The notes beneath the pieces are model-generated. The model was not told the DNA's origin, did not search any database, and was given only the letters and a program-made list of their open reading frames with translations. From Rhodanobacter glycinis (GTDB lineage: Bacteria > Pseudomonadota > Gammaproteobacteria > Xanthomonadales > Rhodanobacteraceae), in contig NZ_FOSR01000018.1 in NCBI RefSeq assembly GCF_900114325.1, positions 1-64,000 of the forward strand: a DNA stretch of 64,000 bases, written 5' to 3'. This document shows, piece after piece, positions 56,152 to 64,000 of this stretch (position 1 is its first letter; each line of letters opens with the position of its first letter). The position numbers and the translations under genes are program-made.

Positions 56152-58326
56152 ATGCTGACAGTCGCCCTCCTTGCCACCGCCCTGGCCACTACGCCATCCA
56201 TCCACGCCGATTACCTCGACTGGCACAGCCAGCGCGCCGCCATCACCGCGAACGCCGACGGCAGTTACGTGCTGAACGGGCCGGCCGGTGAGCGGCGCAT
56301 TCCTGCGTCGACGGCGACCGCGCAGACGGCCAGCCCGCTGTTCGACGGCTTGTTCGCGATGGCGCAGGACGACCTCAAGCGCGACTCGGTCACCTCGATC
56401 AAGGACGGCGCGTTCGACAACGATCGGCCGATGCCTTGCCACTGCTTCGAGACGGGCGCGAGCTGGCATTACGTGTGGACGCGCGATCTGTCCTACTCGG
56501 TCGACCTGGGGCTGTGGCGCTTTGACCCGGCGCGTTCGCGCAACGGACTCGAATTCAAGCTGTCCGGCGTGCGTGACAAGAACGCACCGGCAGGTCTTTA
56601 CCCGATGCAGGACACCGGTTCCGGCGGCAGCTGGCCGATCAGCACCGACCGTATCGTGTGGTTCCTGGGCGCGCGTCATCTGCTCAATGACCGCGCGTTT
56701 GCCGACAAGACCTGGCAGGCGCTGAATGACACGCTGGCGCAGGATCGCCGCTACATCTTCGATCCGGCGATGGGCCTGTACCGCGGCGAGACCTCGTTCC
56801 TCGACTGGCGCCAGCAGACTTATCCGGAGTGGGCGGCCAGCGACGTCACCTTTATCGGGCACTCGTTTGCGCTGTCCACCAACGTGCTGCATTACGACGC
56901 GTTGCGCCTTGCCGCACGTCTGGCGACGCAACGCCACGACCCGCGCGCGGCCACTTATGCGGCGCAGGCCGCCGCGCTGAAGCAGGCGATCAACACGCAT
57001 TTCTGGCGTGCCGATCGCGGCATGTACATGAGTTACATCGGCGGCAATGGCATGCCGGTGGAAGCCTATGACCTGCTCGGCCTGTCGCTGGCGATCACCA
57101 GCGGCGTGGCCGACGAGGCACGCGCGCGTTCCTCGCTGACGCACTATCCCGCGTGGCCCGCCGGCAGCCCAGTGATCTGGCCCGAGCGCGCCGACCAGCC
57201 GATCTACCACAACCGCGCGATCTGGCCGTTCGTCAGCGCCTATGCCTTGCGCGCGGCACGCATCACGCAGCAACCCGAGCTGATCGCGCACGAACTGCAC
57301 TCGCTGCTGCGTGGCGCCGCGCTGGCCGGTTCGAACATGGAGAATTTCGACCTGGTGACGCAGTCCACCCATGTCGACGACGGCAAGCTGAGCGGACCGG
57401 TGGTCGACTCGAAGCGGCAACTATGGTCGGTGGCCGGCTATCTCGACATGGTCAGCGAGGGCGTGTTTGGCCTGGAAGACAACGGCGAGGTGAAGCCGGA
57501 GCTGCCCGTCTCGCTGGTGCCGCTGTTGTTCGGCACGCATGGCCGCATCTCGCTGAAGCTGCCCGGGCGCAGCATCACCCTGGTGCGTCCGGCCGCGCTG
57601 GACGGCAACCTGCTGGTGGCCGATCGCACGACGCAGGATGGCCAGCACACCACGGTGACGCTGAAGGCAATCCACGTCGCCAGCTCGCCGCTGCGCACCG
57701 ATGCACCCACCTACGCGCCACCCACGCCCGCCGCTCCCGTGGTGGTCCGCGACGGCACGCACTGGCAGGTGCACGGCGACGGCGTGTTGTACGTCAATGG
57801 CCATCGCCACGGCACCATCCACGGCCAGCTGGCGCTGCCGTGGTCGCCCGCGCAGCAGTGCTTCAACCTCACCCACGTCGGCAAGGACGGCGTGGCTTCG
57901 CTGCCCAGTCCGACCATTTGCGTCGGCGACACGGCCAGCATCAGCGGCACGTGGCCGCGCACCTGGACCGCGCCCTCCACTGGCCGCTTCCGTGCGTGGC
58001 TGGACTACAGCAACCACCACGGCTCGATCGAAACCGGCGTCACCGCCGCGGTGAAGTGGCTGCACGTGAGCTGTGCCGGCAGCGCGCCGCAGGACACTCT
58101 GCTGGTGATGCCACACAGCGTCGGCCAACAGGCCTCCACCCCCGGCAGCTTCACCGCACAGGCCGGTGCGCATTGCACGTTCGCGCTGAAGCAGGGCTTC
58201 AACATGAGCGATCTCGCGCATTTCGCGCATTACACCGGCGCTGGCGGCAGCGCCGGTCCGTTGAACGAGGCGGACTACGACGCATTGCATATTGTCGCGC
58301 TGCCGAAAGACGCGGCCACGCCCTGA
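56152..58326 (+). CDS. Exported six-hairpin ((alpha/alpha)6) glycosidase-like protein
   Basis: The 724-residue protein has a short N-terminal signal (LTVALLATALATTPSIHA). The (alpha/alpha)6 barrel (about 50-470) contains ASWHYVWTRDLSYSVDLGL (Arg-Asp motif), GGSWPISTDRIVWFLGARHL, HSFALSTNVLHYDALRLA and ERADQPIYHNRAIWPFVSAY. These resemble the barrels of glycogen-debranching, GH15, GH63 and related enzymes. The C-terminal ~200 residues form beta-rich regions with several Cys (QQCFNLTH, PTICVGD, LHVSCAG) and match nothing I recognise. An exo-acting role on maltodextrin is likely. It closes the locus and is followed by a large hairpin. Confidence 0.78.
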   Translation: MLTVALLATALATTPSIHADYLDWHSQRAAITANADGSYVLNGPAGERRIPASTATAQTASPLFDGLFAMAQDDLKRDSVTSIKDGAFDNDRPMPCHCFETGASWHYVWTRDLSYSVDLGLWRFDPARSRNGLEFKLSGVRDKNAPAGLYPMQDTGSGGSWPISTDRIVWFLGARHLLNDRAFADKTWQALNDTLAQDRRYIFDPAMGLYRGETSFLDWRQQTYPEWAASDVTFIGHSFALSTNVLHYDALRLAARLATQRHDPRAATYAAQAAALKQAINTHFWRADRGMYMSYIGGNGMPVEAYDLLGLSLAITSGVADEARARSSLTHYPAWPAGSPVIWPERADQPIYHNRAIWPFVSAYALRAARITQQPELIAHELHSLLRGAALAGSNMENFDLVTQSTHVDDGKLSGPVVDSKRQLWSVAGYLDMVSEGVFGLEDNGEVKPELPVSLVPLLFGTHGRISLKLPGRSITLVRPAALDGNLLVADRTTQDGQHTTVTLKAIHVASSPLRTDAPTYAPPTPAAPVVVRDGTHWQVHGDGVLYVNGHRHGTIHGQLALPWSPAQQCFNLTHVGKDGVASLPSPTICVGDTASISGTWPRTWTAPSTGRFRAWLDYSNHHGSIETGVTAAVKWLHVSCAGSAPQDTLLVMPHSVGQQASTPGSFTAQAGAHCTFALKQGFNMSDLAHFAHYTGAGGSAGPLNEADYDALHIVALPKDAATP

Positions 58327-58372
58327 ACCGGCGGCGCAGGAACGGGCCGGCCACCGTTCCTGCGCCCGGTTC
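58325..58372. terminator. Large hairpin closing the maltodextrin locus
   Basis: An inner stem GCGCAGGAACGG / CCGTTCCTGCGC (58334-58345 with 58354-58365) is continued by an outer stem GAACCGG / CCGGTTC. It begins within the stop codon. There is no T run, so it may end or protect the transcript. Confidence 0.6.
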
Positions 58373-58453
58373 GCGGGAAGCGCCGATTGTGACGGTTGCG
58401 TGTCACCCCCCATTTGCCGCACATTGCCGGGACGGGTGAGGGAAATATCGGGG

Positions 58454-59032
58454 ATGCACGCCAAGTGGGACCAAGTGTCGATTGAGCCGCCGCCAGCGCC
58501 GGCCGACGGAGCGCGCGCGATCGCCGAGGCTTTCGACGCCTTCGTGCGCGAGCAGCGGCGCCCGTTGCTGCACTTCCTGCGCAGTCGCACGCCGACCGAG
58601 CAGGATGCCGAGGACGTGCTGCAGGAAAGCCTTGCCCGGCTGTTGCGCTATCGCGACAGCGAAGCGCCGGCAGGCTGGAAGCCATTGCTTTACCGCATCG
58701 CCGCCAACGTGGCGCACGACCAGCGCCGCGCCGCCACCAGCCGGCACAGCGGCGACCACGTGACGCTGGACGACCTGGATCTCGCCGCCGATGACCGTTC
58801 GCCTGAGCAGCGCGCCGACTGCGACCAGCAGCTGGCGCGCCTCAGCGAGGCGATCATGGCCTTGCCGCCCAAGTGCCAGCGCGTCTACCTGCTCAAGCGC
58901 GTCTACGGCTTCAGCCGTACGCAAATCGCCGAACGCTGCGGCATTTCGGTGAAAATGGTCGAAAAGCACATCACCACCGCCATGGCCTTGCTGAAGCAGA
59001 AGGTAGGCGATTCCTTCCCGGATACGTTCTAG
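58454..59032 (+). CDS. FecI-like ECF sigma factor
   Basis: The 192-residue sigma-70 family protein has region 2 (~30-95, with LLHFLRSRTPTEQDAEDVLQ and WKPLLYRIAANVAHDQRR) and region 4 (~125-180: ALPPKCQRVYLLKRVYGFSR and IAERCGISVKMVEKHITTAM). Region 3 is missing, as in ECF factors. The adjacent anti-sigma gene 5 bp downstream and the STN-type TonB receptor further on give the Fec-type surface-signalling trio. ATG 58454 is chosen as the start; GGGGA precedes it. Confidence 0.9.
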   Translation: MHAKWDQVSIEPPPAPADGARAIAEAFDAFVREQRRPLLHFLRSRTPTEQDAEDVLQESLARLLRYRDSEAPAGWKPLLYRIAANVAHDQRRAATSRHSGDHVTLDDLDLAADDRSPEQRADCDQQLARLSEAIMALPPKCQRVYLLKRVYGFSRTQIAERCGISVKMVEKHITTAMALLKQKVGDSFPDTF

Positions 59033-59037
59033 CAGGC

Positions 59038-60072
59038 ATGGACAGACACTCCGAACAACGCGAAGCCGTACCCGGCGCTGCCGAGCGCTGGTACGCGCGC
59101 CTGCTCGAAGCGGACTGTCCGGACGCCGATCGCGCCGCCTGCGCCCGCTGGCGCGCCGCCGATCCCGCCCACGAAGCGGCCTGGCGCGAGCTGGATCGCC
59201 TGTGGCAACACAGCGCCACCGCAGCCCGCCACCCCGCCGTGGCCGCTGCCGCCCTGCGCGCCCTGCACTACACGCCGCCCGCGCCGTGGTATCGCCGCCA
59301 GGCATGGCTGTGGCCGGCGACGGCGGTCGCGGTGGCCGCGGTGGCGGTGCTGGCCATCCTGCCGCACTGGCGCGCCATCGCACCCGCGCCGGGCACCACC
59401 TACAGCACCGCCATCGGCCAGCAGCGCAGCGTCAATCTGCCGGACGGCACCACGGTGACGCTCGATACCCAATCCAGCCTGGTGGTGCGCTACGACGCAC
59501 ATGAACGCAGCGTCGACCTGCTGCGCGGCCGCGCCCAATTCAGTGTGCGCGCCAACCCGCAGCGGCCGTTCGTGGTGCACGTGGGCAACGGCACCATCAC
59601 CGACGTCGGCACCGTGTTCCAGGTACGCACCGACAAGGACTGCACCGGCATCACCCTGATCGAGGGCGAACTGGATATCGCCGCCAGCGCCCCCGATCAC
59701 GCCACCGAGCGGGTGTCGCTGCACAGTGGCAAGCAGCTCTGGTTCGACCGCAGCGGCCACATTTCACCGGTGCAGCCCGCCGACCTGCAGGCCGCCGAAG
59801 GCTGGACCGAGGGCAAGCTGTTCGTGCACGACTGGAAGCTGCCCGACCTGCTCGCCGAAATGAACCGCTACAACCGCACCCAGGTCAGCATCGGCGACCC
59901 CGCGCTGGACGCGATCCGCATCAGCGGCGTGTTCGACAGCCACGATCCGCACACCATGCTGCAACTGCTGCAACGCGGCTGGCCCATCCGTGCCCGGGCC
60001 GACGGCAGCCACCACGTGGTCCTGCTCAATGCTGCCCGGAATCAACGGGCAGCAAGACCCCAGAAGCTTTGA
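59038..60072 (+). CDS. FecR-like anti-sigma factor
   Basis: The 344-residue inner-membrane protein has a cytoplasmic anti-sigma domain (1-~85: EQREAVPGAAERWYARLLEA in part, with WRAADPAHEAAWRELDRLW). One helix follows (~92-112, AVAVAAVAVLAILP). The periplasmic FecR domain carries RSVNLPDGTTVTLDTQSSLV (~140) and RGRAQFSVRANPQRPFVVHVG in part, and a C-terminal STN-like half ends it. It holds the sigma factor inactive until the outer-membrane receptor signals. Five bases separate the two genes. Confidence 0.92.
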   Translation: MDRHSEQREAVPGAAERWYARLLEADCPDADRAACARWRAADPAHEAAWRELDRLWQHSATAARHPAVAAAALRALHYTPPAPWYRRQAWLWPATAVAVAAVAVLAILPHWRAIAPAPGTTYSTAIGQQRSVNLPDGTTVTLDTQSSLVVRYDAHERSVDLLRGRAQFSVRANPQRPFVVHVGNGTITDVGTVFQVRTDKDCTGITLIEGELDIAASAPDHATERVSLHSGKQLWFDRSGHISPVQPADLQAAEGWTEGKLFVHDWKLPDLLAEMNRYNRTQVSIGDPALDAIRISGVFDSHDPHTMLQLLQRGWPIRARADGSHHVVLLNAARNQRAARPQKL

Positions 60073-60189
60073 TACAACAGCGCTGGCAAACCGACTCTCG
60101 AAGACAGGCCCCATTTGGCGAACCATCAATAATCGCCTCATGGTCGCGGTGTGTGGCTCTTCCAACCCTTCGAGAAGCGGCGCGCGACG

Positions 60190-60420
60190 GAGGATCAGGC
60201 CCGCAGGGTGACCGGCAGGGATGCCGGCCAGTTCGACGCCAGGGCAGGCGACGGCATGGATGCCGGAGTTGAGGCAACGCAGGACGCAGTTGCCCGAAGC
60301 CCTGTCGGCGAACCCCCGCAGCCGCGCGCGGACCCGCCGGCTCGCAGAGCCGGTGGGCGCGAACGCAGGGTGTCCCTCTTTTGGTTCCGTTTTCTCGGAC
60401 AAGCGAGAAAATGAACCCGG
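60190..60420. repeat. Dispersed-repeat-like segment in the 60.07-60.95 kb gap
   Basis: The gap between the FecR-like gene and the receptor is 879 bp and holds no convincing gene. The first ~115 bp and 60420-60540 show nothing recognisable. At 60210-60225 a CCGGCAGGGATGCCGG hairpin occurs, then GATGCCGGAGTTGAGGCAAC and, at 60390-60411, TTTTCTCG-GACAAG-CGAGAAAA. A segment with this order of motifs (spurious short reading frame, then TTTGGTTC...TTTTCT...AGAAAA) is repeated in many Xanthomonadales genomes, as I recall. It may act as a terminator downstream of the FecR-like gene. Confidence 0.5.
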
Positions 60421-60550
60421 CCGCCGGCAGGCGGGCGGAACCTCCGTCACCGCAGGTGGCGGCAAAAGGCCGAGAGCACTTCAGTCAAAATTGATGTGGC
60501 CCAAAACGTTCCGGACAGGAGTCGTCGTGCTGGCCACTCGCCAGCGGTAG

Positions 60551-60566
60551 CGTGATACAGATCACG
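60551..60566. promoter_or_regulatory. CRP/Clp-type binding site upstream of the TonB receptor
   Basis: CGTGATACAGATCACG is a perfect palindrome apart from its two central bases and fits the GTGA-N6-TCAC core of CRP and the Xanthomonas relative Clp. It lies ~386 bp ahead of the receptor start, far for a class I or II site but within the gene-free gap. Confidence 0.5.
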
Positions 60567-60951
60567 CTTTTCGACATTTCCGGGTAGGGATTTTTCCGCG
60601 GCATCCGTTTCAACCCGGGACGATGCCGCTACGTACCCGGTGCGCATGGATTGCGGAACGCCTACGCCTGCATGGATATGGCATCGTCGGTTTTACCTCG
60701 GGCGCGCGGACAACCGCCCCGACCCTGCGTGACCTTCCACCCTCGCCGTGTTCCGGATCGATCCGGCCGGTGTCGGCAGCGCCCCGCGACGCCCGCAGCG
60801 GCGACCCTCCACTTTCCCGATCCCCGCCGCGGCTCGCTTCACCTACGCCGCGTGTCCTGCCCGTATGATGGCCCGGTTCGGGGAATGAGGGCGCGGGCAT
60901 CGAACAGCGTCCGCTTCCGCATCTGCACGTCGGGGGAACCGCGGAAACCGC

Positions 60952-63900
60952 ATGTTGGCCATGTGCAAAAGAACTCGTGGGCGCGGGCCATCGGCTCCTA
61001 CCCGGCCAATGCTGTGGGCGCTGGCCGCTGCCGTCGCGTGCCTGCCAGGCACTGCCGCACTGGCAGCACCGTCGCGTGCGGCCCAATCCGCGCCACCGTT
61101 GCACGCCTATGCGATTGCGCCCGGCGCGCTGGGCCACGCGCTCGATTCGCTGGCCGCGCAAGGCGGCGTGCAGGTGGCCTACGCGCCCGAACTGATTGCC
61201 GGCAAGACCACACGCGGGCTCAGCGGCCGTTTCACCCCTACGGCCGCATTGAAACGATTGCTCGACGGCACCGGCCTGCGGTGGAACGCGCTGGGCCCGG
61301 CCAGCTTCGTGCTGATGCCGGCCGACCACGCGCCCCAACGCACGGTGCATGCGCTGCCGTTGCGGCCGGCCAGCAACGACGCATCCACGCTGGCCACGGT
61401 CAACGTCAGCGGCGCGCTGATCGGCGATGCCCGGGTGCAGACCGCCACGCCGGTATTCACCATCACCGCCGCGCAGATCGAAGCGCGCGGCTTCAGCAGC
61501 GTGTCGGACGTGCTGCGCAACAACGTGTTCGCCACCGGCTCGGTGCAAGGGCAGCAGGAGGCCGGCTCGTTCACCCAGGGCGCGCAGCCGATCAGCCTGT
61601 TCGGGCTCGGCCCGCAGTTCACCCTGATCCTGGTCGATGGCAAGCCGATCGCGCAGTACGGCCGCCCCTACAACGGCAGCAACAATTTCATCAGCGTGGC
61701 CAACCTGCCGTTGTCGCTGATCGACCATATCGACGTGATGGCCGGTGGCGGCTCGGCGATCTACGGCTCGCAGGCGATCGGTGGCGTCATCAACATCGTC
61801 ACCCGTTCGCATCTGGACGGCGGCGCGGTGTCGGCACGCATGGGCGGTTATGCCGACGGCGGCGGCGCCAGCCAGCGCATGACTTTCGCCTGGGGCCACG
61901 ACAGCGGCCGGCTGCACACCCTGGCCGCGCTGGAGTTCACCAATGCCGAACCGATCTGGGGCTACCAGCGTTCGCTGACCTCCGGCACCGGACCGCAGGG
62001 CGGCTCACCGCCGCTGCAGGCCGGCATCCTCGACTACGGCACGATCGCCACGTTCACCGGCTATCCGCAAGGATTCCTTGCCCCGCCGAACGGCTGCGAC
62101 CAGGCCCTCTACGGCCACAGCACCCGGCTCGCCGGCACCAGCGCGAGCCGCCAGTATTGCGGCTCGTCCACGCTCGGCGGCTACCGCACCTACAGCAACG
62201 ACACGCGCAGCTATGACGGCTTGCTGAAACTGCGCTACCGCGCCAGCGACAGCGTCCGGTTGTACGCCGACGCGATGTGGGACTGGCAGGAACAACGCTG
62301 GTATCCCGGCGTGCCGGGCTGGGATGCCGACGACCTGCCCGGCGGCGTGATCGAGGATGCCGCCAGCGGCCATATCCTCTATCCCGAAAAATACTTCGCG
62401 CCGGAAGAAATGCCGAACGGCGTCTTCGGCCAGATGTACCGCCAGCGCGACGTGCTGTACCAGGCCGACCTGGGCGCCAACGGCCGCTTCGGCGCCTCAG
62501 ACTGGACCTGGGACATCTACCACCTGCGCAGCGGCGACCACGCACGGGTGGAGGAGCCATTGCTGATCGCGCCGCTGATCAACCACTTCTTCAGCGCCCT
62601 GCTGGGCGCGACCGGCAACATCGATCCGGTCACCGGCCTGCCGCTCTACCGCACCGATGCGGCGGCCTTTTTCGATGGCGTGTCGCCGGCCCAATACGCC
62701 GGCTTTGCGCGCGATGTCGGCGAAACCAGCAACACCGCCCTGCACGACACGCGCCTCACCATCGGCAACACGGCCTGGTTCGAGCTGCCGGGCGGCAACG
62801 CCAGCCTGGCTGCGCTGGTCGAAGCCGGCGGCGAATCGTGGCAGGAGCCGATCAATCCGTTGTTCGCCGACCATGCGGTGTTCGAGCACGCGGCCTCGGG
62901 CGGCGGCGGCCGTCGCGCGCACGCGGCGACGGCGTTCGAGCTGAACCTGCCGCTGTTCAAGCCGCTGACGCTGGACCTGTCCGGGCGCTACGACCGCTAC
63001 GACAGCGACCGTACCCGCGGCAACCACCATTTCACCTATCGCTTCGGCGTGGAATACCGCCCGTTCCACTCGCTGCTGCTGCGTGGCAACTACGCCACCT
63101 CGTTCAAGGCGCCGGACCTTTCGTCGCTGTTCCTCAGCCCGTCGAGTTACTACACCCAGGTCACCGACTACTACGCATGCGCGAAGGATGGCGCGTCCAG
63201 TTGCGACGCCTACAGCAACGGCGTGCGCGGCACCTTGCTGGCCAACCCGACGCTGCGCCCGACCACGGCGAGCAGCTGGACCGCCGGTGCCGCCTGGTCA
63301 CCCACCGAGCGCGTGAGTGTGAGCGTGGATTACATCGACATGGCCATTCGCAACGAAGTCGTCGAACAGGATATTGACCAGCTGACCTACGACGACGCGC
63401 GCTGCCTGCTCGGCCAGCTCGATCCGGCTTCGGCGCAATGCCAGGCGTTGACCAATCCGACCACCGGCCAGGTGCAGCGCGCCGGGACCGATGGGCCGAT
63501 CACGGCCCTCGTCACCAGCTATGCCAACCTGTCCAGCGAAACGATACGCGCGATCTTTGCCTCGCTTCGCTACCACTTCGTACCCACGCGCTTCGGCAGC
63601 TTCGGCCTGCAGTTGGACTACAACGACCTGCTCAACCACGAATTCCGCTTCGAAGCCGGCACGCCATCGGTGCGGCAACTGGCCAACCCGCAGTCCAGCA
63701 CCGAATTCAAGAGCATGTTCACCGGCGCGCTGGACTGGACCAGCCCCGGCCGCCGCTGGACCAGCACCTTGTACGCCCGCCGCGTGGGTTCATCGCCAAA
63801 CTATGCCGCCATCCTGGGCGGTGCCAGCCAGCCCGGTGCCGGACGCCTGCGCCCGTGGATCACCTTCAACGGCAGCATCGGCTACCAGGCCACGCGCCAC

Positions 63901-64000
63901 CTGCGCTTCGCGCTGATGGTCAACAACCTCGCCAACAAGATGCCGCCACGCGACGCCAGCTACACCGACGCGCCGTACTTCAACGACGAGAACTACGACG
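60952..64000 (+). CDS. STN-domain TonB-dependent receptor (runs off the window end)
   Basis: The frame is open from 60952 to the last base, ~1016 residues so far, so the C-terminus is missing. After a signal (WALAAAVACLPGTAALAAP), residues ~50-110 form an STN domain (FecA-type secretin/TonB N-terminal: AIAPGALGHALDSLAAQGGV and LSGRFTPTAALKRLLDGTGL). The plug follows (VSDVLRNNVFATGSVQ, then FTLILVDGKPIAQYG and YGSQAIGGVINIVTR) and the barrel after it. STN domains pass the ligand signal to FecR-like proteins, which matches the upstream sigma/anti-sigma pair. Starts at 60952, 60961 and 61009 are all possible. The ligand is unknown; it may be a glucan fragment, given the neighbours. Confidence 0.88.
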   Translation, partial: MLAMCKRTRGRGPSAPTRPMLWALAAAVACLPGTAALAAPSRAAQSAPPLHAYAIAPGALGHALDSLAAQGGVQVAYAPELIAGKTTRGLSGRFTPTAALKRLLDGTGLRWNALGPASFVLMPADHAPQRTVHALPLRPASNDASTLATVNVSGALIGDARVQTATPVFTITAAQIEARGFSSVSDVLRNNVFATGSVQGQQEAGSFTQGAQPISLFGLGPQFTLILVDGKPIAQYGRPYNGSNNFISVANLPLSLIDHIDVMAGGGSAIYGSQAIGGVINIVTRSHLDGGAVSARMGGYADGGGASQRMTFAWGHDSGRLHTLAALEFTNAEPIWGYQRSLTSGTGPQGGSPPLQAGILDYGTIATFTGYPQGFLAPPNGCDQALYGHSTRLAGTSASRQYCGSSTLGGYRTYSNDTRSYDGLLKLRYRASDSVRLYADAMWDWQEQRWYPGVPGWDADDLPGGVIEDAASGHILYPEKYFAPEEMPNGVFGQMYRQRDVLYQADLGANGRFGASDWTWDIYHLRSGDHARVEEPLLIAPLINHFFSALLGATGNIDPVTGLPLYRTDAAAFFDGVSPAQYAGFARDVGETSNTALHDTRLTIGNTAWFELPGGNASLAALVEAGGESWQEPINPLFADHAVFEHAASGGGGRRAHAATAFELNLPLFKPLTLDLSGRYDRYDSDRTRGNHHFTYRFGVEYRPFHSLLLRGNYATSFKAPDLSSLFLSPSSYYTQVTDYYACAKDGASSCDAYSNGVRGTLLANPTLRPTTASSWTAGAAWSPTERVSVSVDYIDMAIRNEVVEQDIDQLTYDDARCLLGQLDPASAQCQALTNPTTGQVQRAGTDGPITALVTSYANLSSETIRAIFASLRYHFVPTRFGSFGLQLDYNDLLNHEFRFEAGTPSVRQLANPQSSTEFKSMFTGALDWTSPGRRWTSTLYARRVGSSPNYAAILGGASQPGAGRLRPWITFNGSIGYQATRHLRFALMVNNLANKMPPRDASYTDAPYFNDENYD

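Noticed and set aside
60151-60414. A short frame starting with a MDAGVEATQDAVAR-like peptide
   Set aside because: It lies inside a dispersed repeat and lacks a ribosome site. Short frames of this kind recur wherever the repeat occurs.
60651-62216. A 521-codon plus-strand frame at the receptor start
   Set aside because: It is out of frame with the STN and plug motifs. The true frame is open from 60952 to the window end.

Overview
The window is GC-rich gammaproteobacterial DNA, most likely from the Xanthomonadales (Rhodanobacteraceae/Xanthomonadaceae type). The support is the dtd-rpoD start, an IS4-type transposase end, REP-like palindromes of the kind common in these genomes, a TonB-receptor/flavin-halogenase/GH13/GH31 maltodextrin locus, and FecI/FecR/TonB-receptor logic. 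The genus call is inference. Nearly all genes have the same high GC. Two patches are visibly AT-richer and look acquired: about 15.6-17.2 kb and about 39.4-41.0 kb.

Layout. 0-5.7 kb: end of a transposase, dtd, rpoD with promoter and terminator, a tRNA(CAU) gene interrupted in its anticodon loop by a 240-nt group I intron, and a TctD/TctE-like two-component pair. 5.8-8.0 kb (minus): a class III aminotransferase and an MtnX-like HAD phosphatase. 8.2-12.5 kb: four overlapping genes for a tripartite ABC efflux system (outer-membrane lipoprotein, FtsX-type permease, ATPase, lipoprotein adaptor). 12.6-22.3 kb: an unusual lipid/envelope-type gene set with an esterase-like hydrolase, a pair of ArnE/ArnF-sized membrane proteins, a DegT-type aminotransferase, an arginase-like protein, a FemAB/GNAT-like acyltransferase, an acyl carrier protein, a ketosynthase and an ArnT-like GT83 glycosyltransferase. 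A low-GC DUF1828 + DUF6978-like gene pair splits this set.

22.5-33.7 kb: a PepSY protein, an RND efflux operon, a YncE-like/GT9/PAP2 operon and a two-component system. CTAAG repeats spaced exactly 11 bp stand upstream of each of these units and suggest one response-regulator regulon. 33.8-34.9 kb: a LacI-type regulator. 35-41 kb: an orphan type VI secretion module of VgrG, a large peptidoglycan-directed effector and two small exported candidate immunity proteins. 41-58.3 kb: a maltodextrin/starch utilisation locus with an MFS sugar porter, a GH13 glucosidase, a TonB-dependent receptor, a flavin-dependent halogenase homologue, an exported GH13 amylase, GH31, GH13 neopullulanase-like and six-hairpin glycosidases. 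Two copies of a LacI-type palindrome lie in its central divergent region. 58.4-64 kb: FecI-like sigma factor, FecR-like anti-sigma factor and, after a repeat-filled gap with a CRP/Clp-type site, an STN-domain TonB receptor cut by the window end.

Most likely working units are these. The maltodextrin locus can bind oligosaccharides at the outer membrane, hydrolyse them in the periplasm, import them and finish degradation in the cytoplasm. The RND, PepSY and GT9/PAP2 units may answer to the adjacent two-component system. The ACP/ketosynthase/GNAT/DegT/ArnEF/ArnT-like set may build and export a modified lipid; this last is the least described system here.
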